Source: Gemmatimonadota bacterium (GTDB lineage Bacteria; Gemmatimonadota; Gemmatimonadetes; Longimicrobiales; Gaopeijiaceae). Taken from it: a DNA stretch of 64,000 nucleotides. The stretch is taken from the NCBI GenBank assembly GCA_026706635.1, contig JAPOYJ010000075.1:1-64000 (forward strand), written 5' to 3'. Positions 27,474 through 37,061 of this stretch are shown piece after piece. The position numbers and the translations under genes were made by a program. The notes under the pieces were generated by a model. That model searched no databases, was not told the DNA's origin, and saw only the letters and a list, made by a program, of their open reading frames with translations. Every line of letters starts with the position of its first letter. Position 1 is the first letter of the stretch.

Positions 27474-28861
27474 GGACGGCGGCACTGCTGGTCCTGGCGA
27501 CAGTCTCGCCCATCGGCGCACAGGAGGGGGAGGGGGATCGGGCGCCGCCTCTGCTCACCCTCCAGGCCGCGATGGAGCGGGCCGCCGAGTTCAGCCCCGA
27601 GTACCGCCGGGCGCTGGGCGAGCTGGAGCTCCTGTCGCACCCCCGGCAGCGTTGGTGGGCCGACTTCATCCCGCGTCTCAACCTCACCTACGGAACCGGC
27701 TACGACGTGGATCGGCGCACCTCCTGGCTGGGTCTTGACGGCAACCCCATCCAGAATCCGGATCCCACGACCGTCAGACGCTCTTCGTCGCTTCACAACC
27801 TCGGGGTGGAGGTGTCGCTCCTGGATGGAGGCACGCGCTTCCGGCAACTCGGGGAGAGGCGGGCTCAGTGGCACCAGCGGGAGGCCAGCGCCTCGGGACT
27901 CCTGAACCAGACTCTGGCCGGCGTGCAGCGCCGCTACCTCGCCGCGCAGAAGGCCCAGGCGCAGCTGGCCCTCGAGGAGGAGCTGCTCCGAGGTGCCGAG
28001 GAGGATATCCGGTCGAAGCGCTCTCGCTACGAGCTCCTCGCGATCCGCCGCTCCGAGCTGCTCAGCGCCGAGCTGGATCTCGAGAATCAGCGGGTCGCGG
28101 TGGGCCGCGCGCGCGGCGAGCTCGAGAAGGCCCTTCTCTCGCTGCGCACCGCGATCGGGGACCCCGGACTCGGGAGCTTCGCGATCGAGGCCACCGCCCC
28201 GGCGCCATTCGACCCCGCGGGGCTCGACGTGCTAGCGCTCCTTGCCGCCGCCCAGCGCGAGAGCCCGTCCGTCGCCTCCGCCGAGGCGGAGATCGAGGTG
28301 CGCCGCGCCGCGCTCCGGACGGCGTCGGGGTGGCGCTGGCCGACCGTGAGACTCTCGGCGACGATGGGGAGCAGCACCAACGCCCCCGGCGGCACCGAGC
28401 TCTTCGGATTCGAGACCAATACCGACCGCTTCGCCTACGGCTATCAGCTCGGAGTGAACCTGGCCGTGCCGGTCTTCGACGGCTTCCAGCGCTCCTACGC
28501 CACCGCCACCGCGGCCAGCGCCCTGAGCGCATCGGAGGCCTCGCTCCGCCACGCCAGACTTGGAGTCGAGGAGTCGATCCGCTCCAGGTACCTCGACCTT
28601 GCCACCGCGTGGGCGAGCGTCACGCAGCAGGCCAAGGCGACGGAGGTCGCTTCGCAGCGCCGCGCCATCGCGAACGAGGAGTACCTCCTGGCGACGATCG
28701 GGATCGAGGAGCTTCGCTCCGCGACCCGCGACGAGGAGCGTGCAAGGCGGGACGCACTGCTCCGCCGCTTCGAATTCGCCGAGGCGCTGCTCGCGCTCCA
28801 CGAGGAGGCGGGAATCGTCGCCCGCGAGGCGGGGATCGGGGCGTCGCCCGGGAGCGGGTGA
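27470..28861 (+). CDS. TolC-family outer membrane efflux channel
   Basis: 463 aa. Signal peptide MRTAALLVLATVSPIGAQ, then the duplicated helical-hairpin layout of outer membrane efflux proteins (LTLQAAMERAAEFSPEYRRA at the start of the first half; LLAAAQRESPSVASAEAEI in the second), rich in Ala, Arg, Glu and Leu, with a strand-forming stretch (YGYQLGVNLAVPVFDGF). The start GTG overlaps the adaptor stop (GTGA), so the two are translationally coupled. The first RND pump follows after 3 bp. Confidence 0.88.
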   Translation: MRTAALLVLATVSPIGAQEGEGDRAPPLLTLQAAMERAAEFSPEYRRALGELELLSHPRQRWWADFIPRLNLTYGTGYDVDRRTSWLGLDGNPIQNPDPTTVRRSSSLHNLGVEVSLLDGGTRFRQLGERRAQWHQREASASGLLNQTLAGVQRRYLAAQKAQAQLALEEELLRGAEEDIRSKRSRYELLAIRRSELLSAELDLENQRVAVGRARGELEKALLSLRTAIGDPGLGSFAIEATAPAPFDPAGLDVLALLAAAQRESPSVASAEAEIEVRRAALRTASGWRWPTVRLSATMGSSTNAPGGTELFGFETNTDRFAYGYQLGVNLAVPVFDGFQRSYATATAASALSASEASLRHARLGVEESIRSRYLDLATAWASVTQQAKATEVASQRRAIANEEYLLATIGIEELRSATRDEERARRDALLRRFEFAEALLALHEEAGIVAREAGIGASPGSG

Positions 28862-28864
28862 TCC

Positions 28865-31800
28865 ATGTCCATCCCAGGCGCCTCGACCAAGCGTCCGGTC
28901 GCGGTCGCGATGCTCTTCCTGGCGGTGGTTCTCCTGGGAGCCATCTCCTACGCCCGTCTTCCGATCGACCTCCTGCCCGATGTGAGCTTTCCGCGGCTGG
29001 TCGTCTACACCTCCTACCCCAACGTCGCGCCCGCCGAGGTCGAGCGGCTCATTACCGAGCCGGTCGAGCGCCAGGTCGCCCAGGTGGCGGGAGTGGAGCA
29101 GGTGGCCTCCATCTCGCGCGACGGGGTGAGTCTCGTCACGGTGGGGTTCGCCTGGGGCACCGACATGGACTTCGCGGCGCTCAACACCCGCGAGCGCCTC
29201 GACGACATTCGCGACGTGCTCCCCGAGAGCGCCCAGCGGCCGACGATTCTGCGGGTCGACCCCCAGGTCGAGCCGATCATGGCGGTGTCGATCGCCGGCG
29301 GCGGCAGCCTCCTCCGCAACAAGGAGGTCGCCCGCGACGTCTTCGGTCGCCGCCTGGAACAGCTGGATGGCATTGCGCAGGCGTCGGTGACCGGTGGGCT
29401 GGACCGGGAGATTCAGGTCAACGTCGACAGAGCCCGGCTGGAGGCCCACTCCGTGACGCTGGAGGACATCTCCGGCGCGATCGGCCAAGCCAACTACTCC
29501 GCGCGGGGGGGCACGGTCCTGCGAGGGCGCTACCGCTACCCGCTCCGCACCCTCGGGGAGTTCCAGACGGTCCGGGAGATCGAGGAGGCGGTTGTCGCAC
29601 GGAGCGGGGAGGACGAATCGGAGGGCTATCGCCAGATCCGGGTGTCCGACCTCGCCGAGGTGGTCGACGGCTTCAGGGAGCGCGAGGAGATCGCTCGCTA
29701 CAATGGCGCCGAGTCGGTCGGGCTCCTCGTCTTCAAGGAGTCGGGCGCCAATACCGTGCGCGTCGCCGAGGACGTGGTGGAGACCCTTGGAGTCCTCTCG
29801 GAGCAGTGGCCCGACTTCACCGCGGAGGTGGCGTACAGCCAGGCCGAGTTCATCTCCGACTCGATCAGCAACGTCGTGCAGGCGCTGGTCCTGGGGGGTG
29901 CGCTCGCCTTCGTGGTGCTCTTCCTCTTCCTGCGCGACCCGCGCTACCCGGTGGCGATCGCGCTGGCGATACCGATCTCGGTGGCGGGCGCCTTCGCGCT
30001 GATGGACGCCTTCGGGGTCTCGCTCAACGTCATGAGCCTCGGGGGGCTGGCGCTCGGCGTCGGAATGCTTGTGGACAACTCGATCGTGGTCCTCGAGAAC
30101 ATCTTCCGGCACCGGCAGGAGGGGCGCAGCATGATCGAGGCGGCGGCGATGGGCGGCCGGGAGGTTCAGAGCGCGATCACCGCGTCTACGCTCACGACGA
30201 TCTCGGTCTTCGGGCCGATCATCTATGTGAAGGGGGTGGCGGGCGAGCTCTTCCGCTCCCTCTCGCTGGCGGTCGCCTTCTCGCTGCTCGCCAGCCTGCT
30301 AGTCGCCATTACGCTGCTTCCGGCGATGGCGGCGCACTTCGGCAGGCGGGGCGCGGCGACGCCGGGGCACGCCCGACCGCTTCCCCCGCGCGGGCGCATC
30401 GCAGGTGTGCTGGCGCTGCCGCTCCGGGCGCTGCGCGGGCTCGCCGGCCTCGTCGCCAGCCTCCTTCGCTTCTGGATCGAGTCGATCGGCCGCATCCTGA
30501 CGGTCGTCCTGCGACCCCTGCAGGACTCCTTCGACCGTCGGTTCGAGGCCTTCGCGGAGTGGTACCACCGCCTTCTGGCGTCGGCTCTCGCCCGGCGGGG
30601 GACGGTCCTGGGGATCGCGGCTGCCTCTCTGGCCAGCTGTGCGCTTCTTGCGCTCGCGCTCGACCGCGACCTGCTGCCCGATGTGGACCAGGGGGCCTTC
30701 GAGGCCAGGCTCGAGCTACCCGAGGGCACGCAGCTCCGCGTCACCGCCGAGGAGGTGGGGCGCCTGGAGGAGCGCCTGCTGGAGGATCCGGATGTGGTGG
30801 CCGTCTTCAGCCATATCGGCCGCGATGTGCGGGCGAGGGGCGTTCATGGCCGCGCGACGGGGCTGAACACCGCCGCGCTGCGCGTCCGCCTGCGCGAGGG
30901 GGCCGCCACCGACGAGGTCGTGCGGCGCGTCGAGGTCGTGCGGAAGCACTACCCGTCAGGGGCACTCTCCCTCGAGAGCGGTCGGGCCACCGCCCTCGGG
31001 CAGATCCTGGGCGGTGGATCGTCGGACATAGCTGTGCGTGTCCGAGGGGAGGATCTGGAGCGGTCGTACCCCTTTGCCGAGCGGATCCGGGACCGTCTGG
31101 AGGCCTTGCCGGAGATCATGAACGCCCGCATCGCCTCGGAGCGGGGCCAGCCCCAGTTCCAGGTGCAGGTGGACAGGGAGGCCGCGGCCCGCCACCAGAT
31201 CGAGGCCAGAGTGGTCGCCGAGACCGTCGAGAAGGCTATGCGGGGCGCGATCGCGACGGAGTTCCTCGACTTCGACCGGAAGATCGACGTCGTTGTGCGG
31301 CTCCCGGATGCGCTCCGCCACGATGCCTCCACTCTCGACCGCCTCGCCGTGCGGGGAATTCCGCTCAGGGAGCTGGTGGTCGTGCGCGAGACGGTGGGGC
31401 CGGCGGAGATTCGCCGCGAGGACCAGGGGCGCGTCGTGACCGTGTACGCGGATGTGGCGAGCGGGGGGCTCGCGGACGCGATCGCGGCAATCGAGGGCGA
31501 GCTCGCCGAGGTGAGTCCCCCTCGCGACACCCGCGTGCAGGTGGGCGGCGAGAGCGAGGAGATGCGCCGGTCCTTCCGTGACCTCGCGTACGCCTTCGCC
31601 CTGGCGCTGCTCCTGGTCTACATGATCCTGGCTGCCCAGTTCGAGTCGCTGGTGCACCCCTTCACGATCCTGACCGCAGTGCCGCTGGCGCTCGTCGGGG
31701 CGGTGCTGGCGCTGGCGCTGACCGGCCAGGGTCTCAACACCATGAGCCTGATCGGAGTCGTGATCCTCGTCGGCATTGTCGTCAACGACGCGATCGTCAA

Positions 31801-32119
31801 GGTGGACTTCATCAATCGCGGCCTGGGGGGCGGCCGGACGCTGACTGAGGCGGTGATGGAGGCTGGCCGGGTCCGGCTGCGCCCCATCGTGATGACGACG
31901 GTGACCACGGTGCTCGGTCTGACGCCGATGGCGCTCGGGCTGGGGCGGGGCGCCGACCTGAGGGCGCCGATGGCGATTTCGGTGATCGGCGGACTCCTGG
32001 TGGCCACCGCGCTCACGCTCATAGTGGTGCCGGTCGTCTACTCGGTGATCGAGGACGCGCGCCACCGCTGGCGGGGACGCATCGGGGCCGGCGGCGGGCG
32101 GGCGCGTGCCCGGGAGTAG
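28865..32119 (+). CDS. RND efflux pump permease, HAE1 type (first)
   Basis: 1,084 aa inner-membrane proton antiporter. Twelve membrane segments in two halves with two large periplasmic loops. N-terminus STKRPVAVAMLFLAVVLLGAISYARLPIDLLPD is typical. The transmembrane helix 4 motif is GVGMLVDNSIVVLENI (Asp-Asn rather than the Asp-Asp of AcrB), and the second-half counterpart is GIVVNDAIVKVDFIN. It could export hydrophobic compounds; the substrate cannot be told from sequence. It is followed 4 bp later by a second, clearly different pump gene, so the single adaptor and channel may serve both or a heteromeric pump. Confidence 0.93.
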   Translation: MSIPGASTKRPVAVAMLFLAVVLLGAISYARLPIDLLPDVSFPRLVVYTSYPNVAPAEVERLITEPVERQVAQVAGVEQVASISRDGVSLVTVGFAWGTDMDFAALNTRERLDDIRDVLPESAQRPTILRVDPQVEPIMAVSIAGGGSLLRNKEVARDVFGRRLEQLDGIAQASVTGGLDREIQVNVDRARLEAHSVTLEDISGAIGQANYSARGGTVLRGRYRYPLRTLGEFQTVREIEEAVVARSGEDESEGYRQIRVSDLAEVVDGFREREEIARYNGAESVGLLVFKESGANTVRVAEDVVETLGVLSEQWPDFTAEVAYSQAEFISDSISNVVQALVLGGALAFVVLFLFLRDPRYPVAIALAIPISVAGAFALMDAFGVSLNVMSLGGLALGVGMLVDNSIVVLENIFRHRQEGRSMIEAAAMGGREVQSAITASTLTTISVFGPIIYVKGVAGELFRSLSLAVAFSLLASLLVAITLLPAMAAHFGRRGAATPGHARPLPPRGRIAGVLALPLRALRGLAGLVASLLRFWIESIGRILTVVLRPLQDSFDRRFEAFAEWYHRLLASALARRGTVLGIAAASLASCALLALALDRDLLPDVDQGAFEARLELPEGTQLRVTAEEVGRLEERLLEDPDVVAVFSHIGRDVRARGVHGRATGLNTAALRVRLREGAATDEVVRRVEVVRKHYPSGALSLESGRATALGQILGGGSSDIAVRVRGEDLERSYPFAERIRDRLEALPEIMNARIASERGQPQFQVQVDREAAARHQIEARVVAETVEKAMRGAIATEFLDFDRKIDVVVRLPDALRHDASTLDRLAVRGIPLRELVVVRETVGPAEIRREDQGRVVTVYADVASGGLADAIAAIEGELAEVSPPRDTRVQVGGESEEMRRSFRDLAYAFALALLLVYMILAAQFESLVHPFTILTAVPLALVGAVLALALTGQGLNTMSLIGVVILVGIVVNDAIVKVDFINRGLGGGRTLTEAVMEAGRVRLRPIVMTTVTTVLGLTPMALGLGRGADLRAPMAISVIGGLLVATALTLIVVPVVYSVIEDARHRWRGRIGAGGGRARARE

Positions 32120-32123
32120 CTAG

Positions 32124-35100
32124 GTGATCCGAGTCAGCGCCGCACGTCCGGTGGCAGTCGCGATGTTCTACGTCGCGCTCGCCTGCCTCGGGATCAGAGC
32201 GTGGATGAACATACCCATCGAGCTGATGCCGAACGCCGAGCTGCCCCGCCTCACGGTAAGCGGCTCCTGGCCGGGTTCGTCGCCCGAGACCGTCGAGGCC
32301 TTCCTCACGTCGCCGCTCGAGGCGGAGATTCAGCTGATGGACGGGGTCGAGAAGGTGACCTCCCGCTCGACCGAGGGCGGCGCCTCGATCGAGGTGCGCT
32401 TCGCACGCGACACCGACATGAACTTCGCCCGCCTGGATCTGAGCGAGCGCCTTGCCAATCTCGAGGAGAGCGTGCTCCCCGCCGGAGTCGGCAGGGTTGC
32501 GGTGACGCCGTACGTGCCGGACGACTTCGCGGCCGCCGAGCGTGCGCTGATGCGGTACACGCTGACCGGCAGGCGGACCCAGGAGGCGCTCCGGGAGCAC
32601 CTGGACGACGTCGTGGCGCCCGAGCTCTCCCAGGTCGAGGGGGTCGCGTACGTATCGGCTCGGGGTGGACGCGACCGCCTCCTCGAGGTCGAGCTCGACC
32701 GCTCCCGCATGGCTGCACTGAAGGTGACTCCCGGCGATGTGGCCTCCGGGCTCGCCGGGCTGGACCTGGTCCGGGAGGCAGGGTCGGTCCGCGACGGGAC
32801 GCGGGAGTGGACGATCACGATCCGCAATCGCGCCGCCACCGCCCCGGACGTTCGGAGCGCCGTCATCGGGACCGCCGCGGGGCGCCCGGTGCGCATCTCC
32901 GACGTGGCGACGGTGCGCACCGGGTACGAGGAGGCGCGCAGCCACTACCGTATCAACGCCCAGCCAGCGGTCAGCCTCTCGGTGTACAGGGAGGTCGGCG
33001 CCAATTCGGTGGCGGTGGCCGAGCGCGTCAGGGAGCGGGCGGCCGGGATCGTGCCCCGGCTTCCCGCCAACACCCGTTTCGTCCTGCAGTACGACGGAAG
33101 CGAGCGCATCAGAGAGCAGCTCTCGGACCAGCGGAGCCGGGCGGCGCTATCGGTCGTCGTGATCCTCGGCGTGCTGATCCTCTTCCTGGGATCGGTCCGC
33201 ACGTCGCTGATCGTCTTCGCGACGATCGCCTTCTCGGTGCTGATCGCCGTCAATGTGATCTACTTCGGCGGCTACACCATGAACCAGCTGACGCTGATGG
33301 GCCTCGCCGCCGGCTTCGGCCTCTACGTCGACAACTCCATCGTCGTCCTGGAGAACATCTACCGCCGCTGGCAGCAGGGGGCCTCCAGGCGCGAGGCGAT
33401 CGTCGACGGGGCCAAGCATGTCGTCTTGCCGGTGATGGCGGCCACCGGCACGACGCTGATCGTCTACGCTCCCTTCCTCTACCTGACCGGCGAGCAGCGG
33501 GTCTACTACCTGCCCCTGGCGGTGATAATCGTACTGAGCGTCCTCGGCTCGGTCGTGGTCGCCTTCTCCTTCATCCCGGCGATGGTCGGCAGGCTTCTCC
33601 CCGCCCAGCAGTGGCGGTCGCTAGCCGACAGGGACCGTCCGCCCCTGTACCAGCGCCTCTACCTCGGGCTGGTCGCGGGGACGCTCCGCCGGCCGTGGGT
33701 CGCGGTGGCCGTGCCGGCTCTCCTCCTCGTCGGCTCTGGCTACCTCTTCAACGAGCATGTGCCGCGCGGCAGACTCTGGGGCTGGGGGGGAGGCGACCGC
33801 ACCTACATCGATCTCTACGTGCGACTGCCCAGGGGGTCGGACATCGAACGCACCGACCAGTTCGCCCGCTTCTTCGAGGACCGCCTCTCCGCGATGCCGG
33901 AGATAAGGGAGTTCGTGACCAACGTCTCGGAGACGTCCAGCCACACCCGCATCTCCTTCCCCGAGGCGCTCGAACACACCAGCGTGCCCGTCGCCATCAA
34001 GGATCGGCTCTTTGCGTACTCGCTGGGCTTCGCGCGCGCCGAGGTGCGGGTCTACGGCTATGGCCCCTCCTTCTACGGTGGAGGCGGAGGGAGCGGCGGC
34101 AACTATGGCATCCAGGTGCTGGGCTACAACTACGAGGAGGTCAGGGACATCGCCGAGAATCTCGGGGCCCGGCTGGAGCGCTTTCCGAGGATCCGGGATG
34201 TGGACACCAACGCCTCCTTCGGCTACGGCGCCAGCGACCGCGCCACCGAGTTCGCGGTGGCGATCCAGCGCGAGGCCGCCGCGCGCTACAAGATCCCCGT
34301 GAGCCAGCTCGTACAGCATGTGTCGGCGGCGGTGCAGGGTCAGGTGGCATCGAACACGATCAAGATGGGCGGCGACGAGATCCGCTACGACGTCAAGCTG
34401 GAGGGGCATCGGGAGGTTGATCTGCACGAGCTCATGAACACGGTCGTGCTGAATCCGGAGGGCGAGCCGCTGCGCCTCGGTCAGGTCGCGGCCATCGAGG
34501 AGCGCGAGGTGCTGGGCACGATTCTCCGCGAGGACCAGCGCTACCAGCGCACCGTCAGGTACGAGTTCCGGGGCCCCCGCAAGCTGGGCGACGTCACCTA
34601 CGATGCGGTGATCGATGCGACCTCGGTGCCCCCGGGCTACACGCTGAAGAAGGGGTCCGGCTGGGGCATATGGTCCCAGGAGGACAAGTCCCAGATCTAC
34701 ATGGTGCTCGCGGTGGCTCTCCTCCTCGTCTACATGGTGACGGCAGCGTTGTTCGAGTCGCTTCGCCTCCCGCTCTGCGTGCTCCTGGCCGTGCCGATGG
34801 CGCTGATCGGCGTCTTCCTCCTCTTCTTCTTCAGCGGCGCACACTTCACCAGGGAGGCGTACATAGGAGTGATCATGATGGGCGGAATTGTGGTCAACAA
34901 TGCGATACTGCTCGTCGACCACATCAATCGGGTGCGGGGGGAGAGCGCCCTGCCGCTTCGGGAGGCAGTGCTCCAGGCGACGCTCGAACGGGTGCGGCCC
35001 ATACTCATGACCTCGGCCACGACGATCATGGCGCTCCTTCCGCTCGTCGTCTTCAGCCCTACCGCGAACGCCAACATCTGGAACGCAATCGCGTACACGC

Positions 35101-35255
35101 TGATCGGGGGACTCCTGGCCTCGACCTTCCTGGTGCTCACCGTCACCCCGGCGCTCTACCTCCTCTTCGAGCGCGGCCGGGCCGGAGGGCGTGCGGCGTT
35201 GGCGGCCCGTGGACAGAGCTCCCGCGGCGTTCGACCAGCGCTGCATCCCCGCTGA
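32124..35255 (+). CDS. RND efflux pump permease (second)
   Basis: 1,043 aa, same family as the preceding gene but only distantly similar. GTG start 4 bp after the first pump. N-terminus SAARPVAVAMFYVALACLGI, helix 4 motif GFGLYVDNSIVVLENIYRRW, second-half motif GIVVNNAILLVDHINRV. A Gly-rich tract (YGGGGGSGGNYG) lies in the second periplasmic loop. The last ~17 residues (ARGQSSRGVRPALHPR) are encoded by the inserted repeat element, which also supplies the stop codon; the true end was probably near [13 protein letters not shown]. Confidence 0.93.
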   Translation: MIRVSAARPVAVAMFYVALACLGIRAWMNIPIELMPNAELPRLTVSGSWPGSSPETVEAFLTSPLEAEIQLMDGVEKVTSRSTEGGASIEVRFARDTDMNFARLDLSERLANLEESVLPAGVGRVAVTPYVPDDFAAAERALMRYTLTGRRTQEALREHLDDVVAPELSQVEGVAYVSARGGRDRLLEVELDRSRMAALKVTPGDVASGLAGLDLVREAGSVRDGTREWTITIRNRAATAPDVRSAVIGTAAGRPVRISDVATVRTGYEEARSHYRINAQPAVSLSVYREVGANSVAVAERVRERAAGIVPRLPANTRFVLQYDGSERIREQLSDQRSRAALSVVVILGVLILFLGSVRTSLIVFATIAFSVLIAVNVIYFGGYTMNQLTLMGLAAGFGLYVDNSIVVLENIYRRWQQGASRREAIVDGAKHVVLPVMAATGTTLIVYAPFLYLTGEQRVYYLPLAVIIVLSVLGSVVVAFSFIPAMVGRLLPAQQWRSLADRDRPPLYQRLYLGLVAGTLRRPWVAVAVPALLLVGSGYLFNEHVPRGRLWGWGGGDRTYIDLYVRLPRGSDIERTDQFARFFEDRLSAMPEIREFVTNVSETSSHTRISFPEALEHTSVPVAIKDRLFAYSLGFARAEVRVYGYGPSFYGGGGGSGGNYGIQVLGYNYEEVRDIAENLGARLERFPRIRDVDTNASFGYGASDRATEFAVAIQREAAARYKIPVSQLVQHVSAAVQGQVASNTIKMGGDEIRYDVKLEGHREVDLHELMNTVVLNPEGEPLRLGQVAAIEEREVLGTILREDQRYQRTVRYEFRGPRKLGDVTYDAVIDATSVPPGYTLKKGSGWGIWSQEDKSQIYMVLAVALLLVYMVTAALFESLRLPLCVLLAVPMALIGVFLLFFFSGAHFTREAYIGVIMMGGIVVNNAILLVDHINRVRGESALPLREAVLQATLERVRPILMTSATTIMALLPLVVFSPTANANIWNAIAYTLIGGLLASTFLVLTVTPALYLLFERGRAGGRAALAARGQSSRGVRPALHPR

Positions 35256-35318
35256 ACCGCTGTGCCCGCCTGCCCACAGTGTAATCTGTGATTTACAATG
35301 TGTAATCTATGGTTTACA
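35202..35318 (-). repeat. Interspersed composite element, copy 6
   Basis: Reverse orientation. CGGCCCGTGGACAGAGC and arm GCGTTCGACCAGCGC..CATCCCCGCTGAACCGC overlap the end of the second RND pump gene. The core at 35280-35318 is TGTAA-N8-TTACA, ATG, TGTAA-N8-TTACA with perfect half-sites. It ends 31 bp before gltX and lies where the gltX promoter should be. Confidence 0.88.
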
Positions 35319-35349
35319 ATACGCGTAACCTCGGTGCCACGACTTCGCC

Positions 35350-36807
35350 ATGAGGGTTAGGTTCGCCCCGTCCCCGACCGGAAGCCTACACGTCGGCGGG
35401 GCCCGGGCGGCGCTCTTCAACTGGCTGATGGTGCGGCAGAGCGGCGGCGAGTTTCTGCTCCGGATCGAGGACACGGACCGGGGCCGCAGCCGCCCCGAGC
35501 ATGTGGACGCCATTCTGGAGGGTCTCAGCTGGCTTGGGATGGACTGGGACTGGGAGCCGCGATTCCAGGCGGATGGCACCGAGCGGCACCGGGCCGACGC
35601 ACTGGCGCTCCTGGATCTTGGTGCCGCCTACCGCGACTTCACCCCTCAGTCCGACTTCGCACGGGCTCGAGATGCGGCCGTCGAGGTGGGGAGCGGGGCG
35701 GTGACACGGCTCGCGCGCGAACTCGCGGCCGAGGTCGGCGAAGCGGAGGGGAGGGCCCGGGCGGCGCAGGGCGAGCCATTTGCCGTGCGCTTCCAGGTGC
35801 CGGAGGGAGAGACCGCCTGGGACGACCTCGTGCACGACGAGCTGCGCTTCGCCAACGCCGAGATCGACGACTTCGTGATTCTCCGGAGCGACGGCACCCC
35901 CACCTACAACCTAGCCGTCGCCTCGGACGACGCCGAAATGGGGATCACGCATGTGCTGCGCGGCGACGACCACATCTCGAACACCCCCAAGCAGATCCTC
36001 ATCTACGAGGCGCTGGGGCGCGAGCGGCCGGCCTTCGGTCATCTGCCGATGATCCTGGGGCCGGATGGGAGGCGACTCTCGAAGCGGCACGGGGCCCGGT
36101 CGGTGCGGGACTATCGCAGCGACGGGATTCTCCCCGAGGCGATGGTCAACTTCCTGGCGCTCCTCGGCTGGTCTCCTGGCGACGACGAGGAGCTGCTCTC
36201 CCGCGAGGAGCTGATCCGCCGGTTCTCGCTAGGGCGCGTCCTGAGGAAGGGCGCGGTCTTCGACCCGGCGAAGCTCGAGTGGATGAACGGACGCTACATT
36301 GCGGCGATGCGCCCCGACGAGCTCGATTCCGCACTTCGCGATGCGCTGCGACGGGACGGGGTGTCAGGCGACGGCATCCGCCTCTCCGACGAGGCATTCC
36401 TCCGCCTTGCGGGTGCGCTCGCGCCCCGCAGCCGTACCCTCGCCCAGATGGCACGCCTGGCACGCCCCTACGTCGGGTCGATCGACGCCTACGACTCAAA
36501 GGCGGCGCGCAAGCTCTGGCTCCGCGACCGGGAGGGGGCGGTGGCGCTGCTGGAGGCGGTGGCCGAACGACTGACTGCGGCGGAGTGGACGGCGGAGGCG
36601 CTGGAGGCGTCGCTGCGCTCTCTCGCGGCTGCCATGAGTGTGGGCGCCGGCAAGGTGTTTCAGCCGCTTCGCCTTGCGCTCACCGGGCAGTCGGCGTCGC
36701 CGGGGATCTTCGATGTGCTGCTCGTCCTTGGACGCGGGCGCTCTCTCGCCAGGATTCGCCGCGGGATCGAGTGGATAGCCGCCGAGCGCGTCGACTCCGT
36801 TCCTTGA
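35350..36807 (+). CDS. gltX: Glutamate--tRNA ligase
   Basis: 485 aa class I aminoacyl-tRNA synthetase charging tRNA-Glu. The HIGH-type motif is in APSPTGSLHVGGARAALFNW; FLLRIEDTDRGRSRPEHVDA follows; the KMSKS-type motif is RRLSKRHGARSV. The C-terminal anticodon-binding helical domain is complete. Length is normal for bacterial GltX. No SD is obvious before ATG 35350 (GACTTCGCC). The repeat core ending at 35318 is the only distinctive sequence upstream. Confidence 0.95.
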   Translation: MRVRFAPSPTGSLHVGGARAALFNWLMVRQSGGEFLLRIEDTDRGRSRPEHVDAILEGLSWLGMDWDWEPRFQADGTERHRADALALLDLGAAYRDFTPQSDFARARDAAVEVGSGAVTRLARELAAEVGEAEGRARAAQGEPFAVRFQVPEGETAWDDLVHDELRFANAEIDDFVILRSDGTPTYNLAVASDDAEMGITHVLRGDDHISNTPKQILIYEALGRERPAFGHLPMILGPDGRRLSKRHGARSVRDYRSDGILPEAMVNFLALLGWSPGDDEELLSREELIRRFSLGRVLRKGAVFDPAKLEWMNGRYIAAMRPDELDSALRDALRRDGVSGDGIRLSDEAFLRLAGALAPRSRTLAQMARLARPYVGSIDAYDSKAARKLWLRDREGAVALLEAVAERLTAAEWTAEALEASLRSLAAAMSVGAGKVFQPLRLALTGQSASPGIFDVLLVLGRGRSLARIRRGIEWIAAERVDSVP

Positions 36808-36838
36808 CCGGCACCCGCCCTCTCGGTAGCGTTTCGGC

Positions 36839-37030
36839 ATGGCACGAGCAAGGCAGCGGACGGACGAGTCCTCGCTGAGGTTCACCCCCGTCAATCTCTG
36901 GTTGGCGCTGGCCGCGGTTACCCTGATCTCGCTGGGCTACTACCTCCTGTCCCAGGGGTCGGTCACCCTCGCGCCAACTCTCCTCGTCGTCGGCTATGTC
37001 GTTGCCGTCCCGCTAGCGATCATCAGGTAG
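36839..37030 (+). CDS. Small membrane protein, 63 aa
   Basis: Short protein with a charged N-terminus (MARARQRTDESSLRFTPVN), two membrane segments (LWLALAAVTLISLGYYLL and TLLVVGYVVAVPLAIIR) and a short loop (SQGSVTLAP). It resembles the DUF3098-like small membrane proteins found beside housekeeping genes in Bacteroidetes and relatives. Starts 31 bp after gltX on the same strand. Function unknown. Confidence 0.65.
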   Translation: MARARQRTDESSLRFTPVNLWLALAAVTLISLGYYLLSQGSVTLAPTLLVVGYVVAVPLAIIR

Positions 37031-37061
37031 CGGGAGCAGCCGAAAGCTGCCCCCCTGTCAT

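Noticed and set aside
28865-35255. The two RND genes as a recent tandem duplication
   Set aside because: Beyond family motifs the proteins differ throughout, including both periplasmic loops, so they are old paralogs.
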